A stretch of 64,000 nt of DNA from Actinoplanes flavus. GTDB taxonomy: Bacteria; Actinomycetota; Actinomycetes; Mycobacteriales; Micromonosporaceae. Both the position numbers and the translations under genes were made by a program. The notes under the pieces were generated by a model, which saw only the letters and a program-made list of their open reading frames with translations, did not search any database and had not been told where the DNA came from. Below are positions 50,698 to 61,705 of this stretch, piece by piece; the first letter of the stretch is position 1; each line of letters starts with the position of its first letter. The DNA is taken from assembly GCF_017592555.1 (NCBI RefSeq), contig NZ_JAGFNS010000002.1, positions 439,323-503,322 on the forward strand, given 5' to 3'.

Positions 50698-51987
50698 TCA
50701 GGCGGGGCCGTGGATGGGGGCGGTGAGGTCGGTCAGGGGAGCGCCGGAACCGCCCCAGGAGAGGGCGACGATCTCGGCGGCGATGGCGACCGCGGTCTCC
50801 TCCGGGGTACGTGCGCCCAGGTCGAGGCCGATCGGGGCGCGCAGGCGAGTCAGAGCGTGCTCCGGGACACCGGCCTCACGCAGGCGGCGGAGGCGGTCCT
50901 CACAGGTGCGGCGGCTGCCCATCGCGCCGATGTAGCGGGCCGGGGTCCGCAGGGCGACCTCCAGCAGCGGGATGTCGAACTTCGGGTCGTGGGTCAGCAC
51001 GCACAGGACGGTGCGCTCGTCGACCTCGGTGGTTTCGAGGTAGCGGTGCGGCCACTGGACGACCACCTCGTCCGCCTCGGGGAAGCGGGCCGCGGTGGCG
51101 AAGACGCCCCGGGCGTCACAGACGGTGACCTGGTAGCCGAGGAACTTCCCGATCCGGGCCACCGCGGCCGCGAAGTCGATCGCCCCGAAGACGATCATGC
51201 GGGCCGGGGCGGCCCAGGACTGGACGAACACCTCGCGCTCGCAGGCCGTCACGATGGCGCTGCGGCCGTGTGCCAGCAGACCTCGCGCCTGGGCCGCGGC
51301 GATCCGGTCGAGCTCGGGGTCGCCGAGGGTCCCGGCGGTGCGATCCGGCCAGACCACGAGTTGGGAGTCCGGCAGGGAGACGGTGGCGACCGGCCGGCCC
51401 GCGGCGATATCCGCGAGCAGGGCGTCAAGTGTTGACGACGCATCAAGTGTCGATGGCGCCGCAAGTGTTGACGGCGCATCGAGTGTTGACGGCGCCGCAA
51501 GTGTTGACGGCGCATCGAGTGTTGACGGCGCCGCAAGTGTTGACGGCGCATCGAGTGTTGACGGCGCATCAAGTGTTGATGGCGCCGCAAGTGTTGACGG
51601 CGCATCGAGTGTTGATGGTGTCGCGAGTGTTGACGGCGCATCGAGTGTTGATGGCGTTGTCAGGGTTGACGACAGGGCGACGTCTGGCTGGATCATGACT
51701 TCGATGGTTCCGCCGCACGTCATGCCTACTTCGAACGCGTCGCCGTCGCTCACCCCGTACGTATGTGTCTGGCCTTTGCGGGTTTGGATGACCTCCTGGG
51801 CGGCCGTGTAGACGGCGCCCTCCACGCAGCCGCCCGAGACACTGCCGAGGACGTCGCCGTGCTCGTTGACGGCCATCGCGGCGCCGGGCCGGCGGGGCGC
51901 CGACCGCCACGTGTTCACCACCGTCGCCACCGCGAAGGAGATGCCGGCGGCGCGCCAGGCGATCAGCCCGTCCACGATCTCGCGCAT
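50698..51987 (-). CDS. XdhC/CoxI-family molybdenum cofactor maturation protein with inserted hexapeptide repeats
   Basis: A 429-residue protein. Residues 1-105 are the XdhC_CoxI domain (ATVVNTWRSAPRRPGAAMAV, GSVSGGCVEGAVY, FEVGMTCGGTIEV). Residues 107-190 are 14 perfect-length repeats of STL-x-A-P. Residues 191-429 are the second XdhC half and Rossmann domain (MIVFGAIDFAAAVARIGKFLGY, CDARGVFATAARFPEAD, VLCVLTHDPKFDIPLL, YIGAMGSRRT, PIGLDLGARTPEETAVAIAAEIV). XdhC proteins bind sulfurated molybdenum cofactor and insert it into hydroxylases. Without the repeats the length is normal. It is divergent from coxM. Start ATG 51987 follows GGAAGG. Confidence 0.85.
   Translation of the reverse strand: MREIVDGLIAWRAAGISFAVATVVNTWRSAPRRPGAAMAVNEHGDVLGSVSGGCVEGAVYTAAQEVIQTRKGQTHTYGVSDGDAFEVGMTCGGTIEVMIQPDVALSSTLTTPSTLDAPSTLATPSTLDAPSTLAAPSTLDAPSTLDAPSTLAAPSTLDAPSTLAAPSTLDAPSTLAAPSTLDASSTLDALLADIAAGRPVATVSLPDSQLVVWPDRTAGTLGDPELDRIAAAQARGLLAHGRSAIVTACEREVFVQSWAAPARMIVFGAIDFAAAVARIGKFLGYQVTVCDARGVFATAARFPEADEVVVQWPHRYLETTEVDERTVLCVLTHDPKFDIPLLEVALRTPARYIGAMGSRRTCEDRLRRLREAGVPEHALTRLRAPIGLDLGARTPEETAVAIAAEIVALSWGGSGAPLTDLTAPIHGPA
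51418..51669 (-). repeat. 18-bp coding tandem repeat (14 units) inside the XdhC gene
   Basis: 252 bp of 18-bp units, each coding Ser-Thr-Leu-x-Ala-Pro, x mostly Asp or Ala in near alternation (DAP/AAP). Units are nearly identical at the DNA level, which points to recent slippage expansion. The insertion falls between the N-terminal XdhC domain and the rest of the protein. Confidence 0.92.
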
Positions 51988-52052
51988 CTGAGCACCTTCC
52001 GTGATCGTCAAGGCCTAGTCAACGCTTGATTAAGAGAACCCTTAGGTCGCTG

Positions 52053-52081
52053 TTGACAATGGACCCGGGGCACGCGAGGGT
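52053..52081 (+). promoter_or_regulatory. Possible cox operon promoter
   Basis: TTGACA (52053-52058) is an exact -35 consensus; GAGGGT (52076-52081) 17 bp later is a weak -10 candidate. The start GTG of coxM is at 52108, with GGGAGGTG as ribosome site at 52096-52103. Confidence 0.4.
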
Positions 52082-52107
52082 CTGCGCGACTTCGCGGGAG
52101 GTGCAGG

Positions 52108-52986
52108 GTGCAGGTGCCGGCTCCGTTCGAGTACGAACGTGCCACAAGCGTGGATCAAGCCATTGGACTGTTGGAGCGGCTCGGCAGCTCGGCACGGTTG
52201 GTGGCCGGTGGCCACAGCCTGCTGCCGATGATGAAGCTGCGGCTCGCCAACTTCGAATATCTCATCGACATCAACGATCTGCACGACGAGCTCGGCTATA
52301 TCAGGCTGAGCGACGACGAGGTGCGCATCGGGGCCATGACCCGGCATCGGGAGCTGCTCGAGTCGGACGTGCTGGCCGGTGTCTTCCCGATCTTCCGCGA
52401 CGCTGAGCGGGTGATCGCCGATCCGGTGGTCCGCAACCGCGGCACCCTGGGCGGTTCGCTCTGCCAGGCGGACCCGTCCGAGGACCTGTCGGCGGTGTGC
52501 ACGACCCTGGACGCGAGCTGCGTGATCCGGGGCCCGGGCGGCGCCGAGCGGGTCGTCACCATGGAGGAGTTCCACGTCGGCCCGTACGAGACGGCGGTCG
52601 CGGACAACGAGATCCTCACCGAGATCCGGATCCCGAGGAAGAGCTTCCGGGTCGGCAGCGCGTACGCGAAGGTCGAGCGCCGCGCCGGCGACTGGGCGGT
52701 GGTGTCCGCGGGGGCGGCGGTCTGGCTCGACGACGCGAAGCGGATCGTGGACGCCCGGGTGGGTCTGGCCGCGGTCGGCCCGAACACCACCGGCATCCCG
52801 GAGATCTCGGCGGCCCTGCGTGGCCACGAGCCGGGCGAGGAGCTGTACCGGCTGGCCGGGGCGATCGCGGCGCGCAGCTGCGACCCGGTGACCGACACGC
52901 GGGGCAGTGCCGACTACAAGCGCCACCTGGCGGACGAGCTGACCCGGCGCACCCTGCGTACCGCCGTGGACCGGGCGAGGAGCTGA
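52108..52986 (+). CDS. coxM: CO dehydrogenase medium (FAD) subunit
   Basis: A 292-residue FAD-binding subunit. [28 protein letters not shown] is the first flavin-binding motif (AGGHSLLP) and [22 protein letters not shown] the second (TLGGS). The CO_deh_flav_C domain occupies the last 110 residues ([17 protein letters not shown]). It passes electrons from the iron-sulfur subunit to a quinone acceptor. GTG 52108 is the start. The order coxM-coxS-coxL is that of classical aerobic CO dehydrogenase operons. Confidence 0.92.
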   Translation: MQVPAPFEYERATSVDQAIGLLERLGSSARLVAGGHSLLPMMKLRLANFEYLIDINDLHDELGYIRLSDDEVRIGAMTRHRELLESDVLAGVFPIFRDAERVIADPVVRNRGTLGGSLCQADPSEDLSAVCTTLDASCVIRGPGGAERVVTMEEFHVGPYETAVADNEILTEIRIPRKSFRVGSAYAKVERRAGDWAVVSAGAAVWLDDAKRIVDARVGLAAVGPNTTGIPEISAALRGHEPGEELYRLAGAIAARSCDPVTDTRGSADYKRHLADELTRRTLRTAVDRARS

Positions 52987-52988
52987 AC

Positions 52989-53470
52989 ATGCAGGTCACG
53001 ATGACCGTCAACGGGACCGAGTACACCCGTGAGATCGAGGGCCGGATGCTGCTCGTGCACTTTCTGCGCGACGTGCTCGGCCTGACCGGCACCCACTGGG
53101 GCTGCGACACGAGCAACTGCGGCGTCTGCGTGGTGTGGCTGGACGGTGAGCCCGTCAAGTCGTGCACCGTGCTCGCCGCGATGGCCGGGGGCCACGAGGT
53201 CCGTACCGTCGAGGGCCTGGCGAACGGCGCCGAGCTGGACCCGATCCAGGAGGGCTTCCGGCAGTGCCACGGCCTCCAGTGCGGGTTCTGCACACCGGGC
53301 ATGCTGATGACCTGCCGGGCACTGCTGGACAAGAACCCGGACCCGACCGAGGGCGAGATCCGCGAGGCCATCTCCGGCCAGATCTGCCGCTGCACCGGTT
53401 ACTCCTCGATCATCCGCTCGGTCCGCTGGGCGGCTGTTCACGAAGCTTCCAAAGAAGAGGCGACGGCCCA

Positions 53471-53474
<4 letters not shown>
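52989..53474 (+). CDS. coxS: CO dehydrogenase small (iron-sulfur) subunit
   Basis: A 161-residue 2 x [2Fe-2S] protein. The plant-type cluster is held by Cys39, Cys44, Cys47 and Cys59 ([12 protein letters not shown]); the second by Cys98, Cys101, Cys133 and Cys135 ([15 protein letters not shown]). It carries electrons from the Mo-Cu site in CoxL to the flavin in CoxM. Two bp separate it from coxM, and it overlaps coxL by GTGA. Confidence 0.94.
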
Positions 53475-55864
<2,390 letters not shown>

Positions 55865-55896
55865 AGACGACGGATCTGAAGAAGACGGAGTACGTG

Positions 55897-56862
55897 ATGA
55901 CGACGAGCATCGCCGAGCGCGCCCACGAGCTGACGCTGGCCCGCCGGCCGTTCGTGCACGCCACCGTAGTCCGCGCCCAGGAGCCCACCTCGGCGCGGGC
56001 CGGCGACGACGCGGTGATCCTGGCCGACGGGTCCATCGAGGGCTTCGTCGGCGGGGTCTGCGCCGAGACGTCGGTGCGGGCCGCCGCCATGGACTCGCTG
56101 CGCGACGGCACCACCGTCCTGCTGCGGGTGCTGCCGGAGGACGCGGCCGCGTTCCCGGAGACGCCCGGCGCGCTCGTCGTCGTCAACCCCTGCCACTCCG
56201 GCGGGGCGATCGAGATCTTCCTCCGGCCGGTGCTGCCGAAACCGCTGGTCGTGGTGACCGGCGGCACCCCGATCGGCACGGCCGCGACGGCCCTGGCCGA
56301 GTTCCTCGACTTCGAGGTGACCCACTCGTACGAGGGGGCGACCGCGGTGGTGGTGGCCGGGCTGGGCCGCGACGAGGAACGCGCCGTCCGGGAGGCGCTG
56401 GACGCCGGTGTGCCGCTGATCGCGCTGGTGGCCAGCCACACCCGGTCGGCGATCCTGCTCGACACGATGGGCCTGTCCGTCGAGGAACGTTCCCGGATCC
56501 GGGCGCACGCCGGAATCGACATCGGCGCCCGTACCCCCAAGGAGATCGCCCTCTCCGTGCTGGCCGAGATCGTGCGCGAGATGCGGCTCGGCGGCCTGGC
56601 CGCCGCCGCGCCGAAGAAGCCCGCCGCGACGCACGCCGAGGCGGCCGCGTTCGCGAAAGCCGGGCCCGAGTTCGTGGCCGGCCCGACCCTGCCCGTCGGG
56701 CCGGCCACATTTCCCTCCGGCGAGTCACCGGCCGCGACCGCGATCGACCCGGTCTGCGGGATGACCGTCGTGATCGGACCGGACACCCCGCACGGGGTGG
56801 TCGACGGCGAGGACTTCTGGTTCTGCTGCCTCGGCTGTCTGAAGAAGTACACGAAGGCCTGA
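55897..56862 (+). CDS. XdhC/CoxF-family protein with C-terminal YHS domain
   Basis: A 321-residue protein. The N-terminal half is XdhC-like (VHATVVRAQEPTSARAGDDAVILADGSIEGFVGGVCAETSVR), the middle a Rossmann domain (LVVVTGGTPIGTAATALAEFLDF) ending in HAGIDIGARTPKEIALSVLAEI. A linker leads to a YHS metal-binding domain at about 285-321 (AIDPVCGMTV and FWFCCLGCLKKY). CoxF-type proteins help mature the Mo-Cu site of CoxL; the YHS part could carry copper, but that is inference. ATG 55897 is chosen over GTG 55894. It follows coxL by 32 bp. Confidence 0.8.
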   Translation: MTTSIAERAHELTLARRPFVHATVVRAQEPTSARAGDDAVILADGSIEGFVGGVCAETSVRAAAMDSLRDGTTVLLRVLPEDAAAFPETPGALVVVNPCHSGGAIEIFLRPVLPKPLVVVTGGTPIGTAATALAEFLDFEVTHSYEGATAVVVAGLGRDEERAVREALDAGVPLIALVASHTRSAILLDTMGLSVEERSRIRAHAGIDIGARTPKEIALSVLAEIVREMRLGGLAAAAPKKPAATHAEAAAFAKAGPEFVAGPTLPVGPATFPSGESPAATAIDPVCGMTVVIGPDTPHGVVDGEDFWFCCLGCLKKYTKA

Positions 56863-56864
56863 CC

Positions 56865-57437
56865 ATGGTGACCGGGCTGGTGCTGGCCGCCGGTGGCTCG
56901 CGCCGGCTCGGCGAGGCGAAGCAGCTGCTGCCGTTCCGCGGCCGCACCCTGCTCGACGCCACCCTCGACATGGCCCGGGCCTGCGGCTTCGACGACCTGG
57001 TGGTCACCCTGGGCGGGTCGGCGGCGGCCATCCGCGCCACGGTCGACCTCTCCGGGGTACGGGTGATCGAGAACCCGGCGTTCAGCAGCGGCTGCGGCTC
57101 CTCGATCAGTGCGGCGGTTCGGTATCTGGGCGAGGCGGAACGGCTGGTGCTTCTCCTCGGAGACCAGCCGGGCGTCCGCCCGTACGATGTCCGTCGCCTC
57201 GGTGAAGTGGAGAGCCCTCTCGGGGTGTGCCGCTATGCCGACGGGCTCGGCCATCCCTTCCTGTTCCGCCGGGAGGTCTTCGGCGAACTGGCCGGACTGC
57301 ACGGTGACAAGGCGGTGTGGAAGCTGCTGCACTCCGGCCGCCACCGGGTGACCGAGATCGTCGCCGACGGTACCGTGCCGATCGATGTGGACACCCGGGA
57401 AGACTACGAACGGCTGCTTTCGATTGAACACTCCTGA
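56865..57437 (+). CDS. Molybdenum cofactor nucleotidyltransferase (MocA-like)
   Basis: A 190-residue nucleotidyltransferase: LVLAAGGSRRLGEAKQLLPFRGRTLLD is the nucleotide-binding loop and Lys-Gln motif of MobA/MocA enzymes, FSSGCGSSISAAV and LLLGDQPGV give the metal-binding Asp, and LGHPFLFRREVF is the late conserved stretch. MocA attaches CMP to molybdopterin, giving the cytosine dinucleotide cofactor used by CO dehydrogenases. It lies 2 bp after the XdhC-YHS gene and overlaps coxD. Confidence 0.85.
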   Translation: MVTGLVLAAGGSRRLGEAKQLLPFRGRTLLDATLDMARACGFDDLVVTLGGSAAAIRATVDLSGVRVIENPAFSSGCGSSISAAVRYLGEAERLVLLLGDQPGVRPYDVRRLGEVESPLGVCRYADGLGHPFLFRREVFGELAGLHGDKAVWKLLHSGRHRVTEIVADGTVPIDVDTREDYERLLSIEHS

Positions 57438-58275
57438 CGAGGTCATCGCGCGCCTGGACGCCGTCGACTACCTGGTCGACGACGGCCTCGCCATGGCGAT
57501 CTTCCTGGCCCTGCGTCTCGGCAAGCCGCTGCTGCTGGAGGGCGAGCCCGGGGTCGGCAAGACGGCCGCCGCCAAGGCGCTGGCGGACGCGCTCGACACG
57601 CCGTTCATCCGCCTCCAGTGCTACGAGGGCCTGACCGCCGGTGAGGCCCTGTACGAGTGGAACTACCAGCGTCAACTGCTGCACATCCGGCTCGGCCTCG
57701 CCTCCGACGACTCCTCCCTGTTCACCGACGACTTCCTGCTGGAACGGCCGATCCTGCGGGCGGTCCGGCACGACGGGCCGACCCCGCCGGTGCTGCTGAT
57801 CGACGAGATCGACCGGGCCGACGACGAGTTCGAGGCGCTGCTGTTCGAGTTCCTCGGCGAGGCGTCGGTGACCGTCCCCGAACTGGGCACCTTCGCCGCC
57901 ACCCGGCCGCCGGTCGTGGTGCTCACCTCCAACCGCAGCCGCGACCTGCACGACGCGCTGCGCCGCCGCTGCCTCTACCACTGGATCGAGTTCCCGGCCC
58001 CGGACCGCGCGGCGTCGATCGTGCGCCGCGCGGTTCCGGCCGCCACCGCACCGCTGATCCGCGACGCCACCGCGTTCATCGGCCGGGTCCGGGCGCTCGA
58101 ACTGGACAAGGCGCCCGGCCTGGCCGAGACCATCGACTGGGTCTCCGCGCTGGCCGCTCTCGGCGTCACCGACCTCGCCACCGGGGACGTTCTGCGCACC
58201 ATCGGCACCATCGCCAAGACCCCCGACGACCGGATCCTGGTCGCCGAGGCCGTGACCCGGGAGAGCCCCCCATGA
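57424..58275 (+). CDS. coxD: MoxR-type AAA+ ATPase for CO dehydrogenase maturation
   Basis: A 283-residue AAA+ protein: Walker A LLLEGEPGVGKTAAAKALA, sensor region QCYEGLTAGEALYEWNYQRQLL (diagnostic of the CoxD subgroup), Walker B PVLLIDEIDRAD, and the arginine-rich RDLHDALRRRCLYHW. CoxD works with the VWA protein CoxE to sulfurate the Mo-Cu site. The start is uncertain: TTG 57424 (LNTPDEVIARLD) is used since it fits family N-termini, though the frame opens at GTG 57385. It overlaps coxG by ATGA. Confidence 0.87.
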   Translation: MNTPDEVIARLDAVDYLVDDGLAMAIFLALRLGKPLLLEGEPGVGKTAAAKALADALDTPFIRLQCYEGLTAGEALYEWNYQRQLLHIRLGLASDDSSLFTDDFLLERPILRAVRHDGPTPPVLLIDEIDRADDEFEALLFEFLGEASVTVPELGTFAATRPPVVVLTSNRSRDLHDALRRRCLYHWIEFPAPDRAASIVRRAVPAATAPLIRDATAFIGRVRALELDKAPGLAETIDWVSALAALGVTDLATGDVLRTIGTIAKTPDDRILVAEAVTRESPP

Positions 58276-58898
58276 AGATCAGCAACGAGTTCACCGTCCC
58301 GATCCCGGTCGACCGGGCCTGGCAGGTGCTGACCGACCTCGAAGGCATCGCCCCGTGCATGCCGGGCGCCCAGCTCACCGGGGTGGAGGGCGACGTCTAT
58401 CAGGGCCGGGTGAAGGTCAAGGTCGGCCCGGTGATCTCGGACTTCGCCGGGACCGCCCGGTTCGTCGAGAAGGACGACACGGCCTACCGGGCGGTCATCG
58501 ACGCCAAGGGCCGCGACGCCCGGTCGGCCGGCAACGCGGCCGCCGTGGTCAGCGCGTCGCTGTCGCCGGAGGGCGAGGACGGCACCCGGGTCACGGTCGA
58601 CACCGACCTGCGGATCAGCGGGAAGCTGGCCCAGTTCGGCAGCGGCATGATCAAGGAGGTGTCGTCGAAGCTGCTCGCCCAGTTCGTCGCCAACCTGGAG
58701 GCGAAACTGGCCGCCGAGCCGCCCGAGCCCGAGCCCGCTCCGGTATCCGTCCCCGTGGCGGTCGACGAGGAGCCCGAGCCGGAGGCACTGGACCTGATGG
58801 CCGTCGCCGGCGGGTCCGTCTACAAGCGCCTTATCCCGGTCGGCGTCGGCGTGGCCGTCGTCGCGGCCGTCGTCATCTGGTTCGTTGCCCGCGGCTGA
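58272..58898 (+). CDS. coxG: CoxG-like membrane-anchoring protein
   Basis: A 208-residue protein. Residues 1-145 are an SRPBCC-fold CoxG domain (PVDRAWQVLTDLEGIAPCMPGAQL, GRVKVKVGPVISDFAGTARFV, GMIKEVSSKLLAQFVANLEAKL). A Pro/Glu linker (PPEPEPAPVSVPVAVDEEPEPE) leads to a single C-terminal helix ending in FVARG. CoxG recruits CO dehydrogenase to the cytoplasmic membrane and takes part in quinone delivery. The anchor helix is consistent with that role. It overlaps coxD and coxE. Confidence 0.88.
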   Translation: MKISNEFTVPIPVDRAWQVLTDLEGIAPCMPGAQLTGVEGDVYQGRVKVKVGPVISDFAGTARFVEKDDTAYRAVIDAKGRDARSAGNAAAVVSASLSPEGEDGTRVTVDTDLRISGKLAQFGSGMIKEVSSKLLAQFVANLEAKLAAEPPEPEPAPVSVPVAVDEEPEPEALDLMAVAGGSVYKRLIPVGVGVAVVAAVVIWFVARG

Positions 58899-60099
58899 CC
58901 CCGCCCCGGTGCTGCTGCGCGGGGTCGACCGGGCCGCGTTCGCGGTGGCGTTCACGGCCCGGTTGCGCGCCGCCGGCCTGCCGGCCGGAATCACCGAGAC
59001 CGACGATCTGGTACGGGCACTGGCCGCCAGCCCACCGGTGTCCCGCGACGTCCTCTACTGGACGGCCCGGGTCGCCCTGGTCCGGCGGCACGCCGACCTG
59101 GCCGTCTTCGACCGGGTCTTCGCCACCGTCTTCGACGACGGCCCGCCGCTGCCGCTGAGTCGCCCGGCCGTGCCGCCGTCCGGTCGCGACGACGACCGGA
59201 ACGTGGCGGTCCCCGGCACCGGCGACGAGAGGACCTCCGGCGGGGACGGGCTGCCGTGGGCCACCCTGCCGCCGGTGGTCGCGGCCGACGAGACACCCGC
59301 CGGGGACGGGCCGCTCGTGCCCGACCCGCGGCCCAGCGAGCTGGCGGCGCTGGCCGAGCAGCCCTTCGAGGACCTGGACGCGGCCCAGACCGTGGCGCTC
59401 GGGGAGGTGCTGCGCGACGCTCTCACGCACTGGCCGCACCGGCGCGGCCGCCGCCACCGGGCGCATCCGGCCGGCCGGCGGGTGGCGTTGCGGCCCACCA
59501 TCGCCCGCGCCCGGCGTACCGGGTGGGAGGCGGTCACCGTGGTCCGGGAACGGCCGGTGCCGCGCCCGCGCCGGGTCGTGATGCTCTGCGACGTCAGCGA
59601 GTCGATGCGCGCCCAGGCGGCCGCCTACCTCCAGCTCATGCGGGCGTTCGCCACCGTCGCCGACGCCGAGGTGTTCGCCTTCGCCACCCGGCTGACCCGG
59701 CTCACCGTGCCGCTGCGGCACACCTCGCCGGCCGAGGCCGTCGAGCAGGCCGGGGCGGCCGTCGACGACCGGTTCGGCGGCACCCGGATCGCCGCGAACC
59801 TCGGCGCGCTGCTCGACTCGCACCACGGCGAGACGGTCCGCGGCGGCGTGGTGATCGTCGCCTCGGACGGGTGGGACAGCGATCCGCCGGAACGGATGAG
59901 CGCCGTGATGGCCCGGCTGCGCCGCCGTGCGTACCGGATCATCTGGTTGAATCCGCGCGCCGGCGCTCCCGGATGGACCCCCCGTGTCGGCGGCATGGCC
60001 GCCGCGCTGCCGTTCTGTGACCGGCTGCTGCCGGCCGCCACCTTCGCCGACCTCGTTCAGGCCGTCCGGTGTCTACGGGAAGTGGCCGGCCGGCGATAA
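58885..60099 (+). CDS. coxE: VWA-domain protein for CO dehydrogenase maturation
   Basis: A 404-residue protein of the CoxE family. The C-terminal von Willebrand A domain has the MIDAS motif DVSESMR, then RFGGTRIAANLGALL and IVASDGWDSDPPERM, and ends ... FADLVQAVRCL. The N-terminal part (LRAAGLPAGITETDDLVRAL) is the usual helical segment; the middle 100 residues are variable. CoxE forms a metal-dependent complex with CoxD. The start is unsure: TTG 58885 gives a 14-bp overlap with coxG; GTG 58909 is an alternative. Confidence 0.83.
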   Translation: MPAADPAPVLLRGVDRAAFAVAFTARLRAAGLPAGITETDDLVRALAASPPVSRDVLYWTARVALVRRHADLAVFDRVFATVFDDGPPLPLSRPAVPPSGRDDDRNVAVPGTGDERTSGGDGLPWATLPPVVAADETPAGDGPLVPDPRPSELAALAEQPFEDLDAAQTVALGEVLRDALTHWPHRRGRRHRAHPAGRRVALRPTIARARRTGWEAVTVVRERPVPRPRRVVMLCDVSESMRAQAAAYLQLMRAFATVADAEVFAFATRLTRLTVPLRHTSPAEAVEQAGAAVDDRFGGTRIAANLGALLDSHHGETVRGGVVIVASDGWDSDPPERMSAVMARLRRRAYRIIWLNPRAGAPGWTPRVGGMAAALPFCDRLLPAATFADLVQAVRCLREVAGRR

Positions 60100-60130
60100 G
60101 CTCAGCGCTTTCTAGCGGGGGAGGAAGGTC

Positions 60131-61705
60131 GTGGCACGGATCCAGCAGAGCCTGCGAAGAGCCGCGGGGGCGATCGTCGAGGGGGCCGACCCGCAGGAGG
60201 TGGCCCGGGCGGAGATGCGGCGGCTCGCCGGCTCGGAGATGGGCGTCGATCCCAGCGACTTCCCGGCCGCCCAGGAGCTCGGCGGCAGCGTCGACACCGT
60301 GATGGAGCAGCGCACCGTCCCGCTCGACGAGGCCGGAGAGGTGCTCAACCGCAGCGAGTTGCAGCGGCAGGACGGCGAGCAGGTGCACGTCATCTGCCCC
60401 ATGGTGATCCCCCGGGGCCGCTCCCTGGTGACCATGCTGCCGGTGCTGTCGCTGCTGGTGATCGGCCTGTTCGGGGTGGCCCTGGTCGGCGTGGCCAGCG
60501 GAGACGTGCTGCTCGACCCGTTCTTCGGCGTGCACTACTGGGTGCTGTCGCTGGTCGCGGTCGGGTTCGTCTGGTGGCGGCAGGGCATGGTGATGGTGCC
60601 GGACGGCTGCGCCGCGCTGATCACCCGCTTCGGCAAGCTGGAGCAGGTCGTCGGCCCGGGGCGGATCATCCTGCTCAACCCGTGGAAGCGGGTGTCGTAC
60701 ATCGTGAACACGACCCGGGAGTACCCGTTCAACGCCCCCGTCCGGGAGGCGCCCACCAAGGGCGGGGTGAAGGCGTCGATCGACCTGTTCATCCAGTTCC
60801 GGATCAACGACCCGGTGGAGTTCGTCTACACGCTCGGCGCGGTCCGCGGCTTCGAGGAGAAACTCGGCAACGCGGTCAGCGAGACCATTCGCAGCCTCAT
60901 CTACGAGCAGGCGGCCGCCGACATCTACAACATGGTCGGCGAGGACTCCGGCCGCCTGCTGGACATGCTCAACCAGCAGTTCCGCCCGGCCGTCGAGCTG
61001 ACCAACGCCAACATCACGCACGCCGAGCCGGCCGACCAGAAATACCGGATGGACCTCGCGGCACCGGAGATGGTCCGGGTCGCGAAGGACGCCTACACCC
61101 ATGAGTACGCGTTGACGCTGCGCAAGGAGCAGGACGAGGGCGACCTGACCAAGGAGCTCGCCACCCTCACCGAGACGCTGTCCGCCATCCAGGCCGAGAT
61201 CGCCCAGTACCAGGCCCAGATGGACACCGCCGTCGAACGGGAGACCAACCGGGCCGAGGCGCTGGCCCGCCAACGGTACGTGCTGGCCGAATCCGAGGCG
61301 AAAGCCAACGCCGCCCTGCTGGAGGCGCAGGCCCTGGACATCCGGGCGGTCACCACCGCGGAGGCGCCGGAGATCCTCGAGTACCGCTACCAGCGTGAGG
61401 TGCTGGACCGGCTGGAAGAGGTGGCCGGGCACCTGCCGCGGCTGGTCCGCATCGGCGGATCCGGCGACCCCAACGGGGCGGCCGGCGTCGACCTGCTGCA
61501 ACTCGCCCGGGAGATGCTCGGCGAGCGCGGCACCGAACTGTTCACCCCGGCCGACATGGCCGCCATGCGCGACCGCCTACGAGCAGGAGTGGGGCCTCAC
61601 CCGCAAACGCCGCATCGACCAGCTCCAGATGGACATCGAACGCGCCAAGAAGGTCCGCGACGCCCGGATCGTCGAGGTGAAGGCGGCCCTCAACAAGGCC
61701 CGTGA
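60131..61705 (+). CDS. SPFH/band 7-domain membrane protein, 5' part of a frameshifted gene
   Basis: A 524-residue frame from GTG 60131. Two helices lie near 97-118 and 135-152. An SPFH/band 7 domain covers about 155-330 (VPDGCAALITRFGKLEQVVGPGR, KGGVKASIDLFIQFRINDP, SETIRSLIYEQAAADIYNM). A coiled coil follows. The frame stays family-like until about 61573 (FTPADMAAMRD). It then turns into RLRAGVGPHPQTPHRPAPDG, a proline/arginine run with out-of-frame character. The conserved sequence resumes in the +1 frame (61572-62042). One extra base would explain this. SPFH proteins build membrane microdomain scaffolds. It follows coxE by 31 bp. Confidence 0.75.
   Translation: MARIQQSLRRAAGAIVEGADPQEVARAEMRRLAGSEMGVDPSDFPAAQELGGSVDTVMEQRTVPLDEAGEVLNRSELQRQDGEQVHVICPMVIPRGRSLVTMLPVLSLLVIGLFGVALVGVASGDVLLDPFFGVHYWVLSLVAVGFVWWRQGMVMVPDGCAALITRFGKLEQVVGPGRIILLNPWKRVSYIVNTTREYPFNAPVREAPTKGGVKASIDLFIQFRINDPVEFVYTLGAVRGFEEKLGNAVSETIRSLIYEQAAADIYNMVGEDSGRLLDMLNQQFRPAVELTNANITHAEPADQKYRMDLAAPEMVRVAKDAYTHEYALTLRKEQDEGDLTKELATLTETLSAIQAEIAQYQAQMDTAVERETNRAEALARQRYVLAESEAKANAALLEAQALDIRAVTTAEAPEILEYRYQREVLDRLEEVAGHLPRLVRIGGSGDPNGAAGVDLLQLAREMLGERGTELFTPADMAAMRDRLRAGVGPHPQTPHRPAPDGHRTRQEGPRRPDRRGEGGPQQGP

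Noticed and set aside
49653..50726. Plus-strand frame running through the 18-bp repeats with a LVCGSR period
   Set aside because: It overlaps the alpha/beta-hydrolase in another frame and continues only because the repeat length is a multiple of three. No start, ribosome site or domain.
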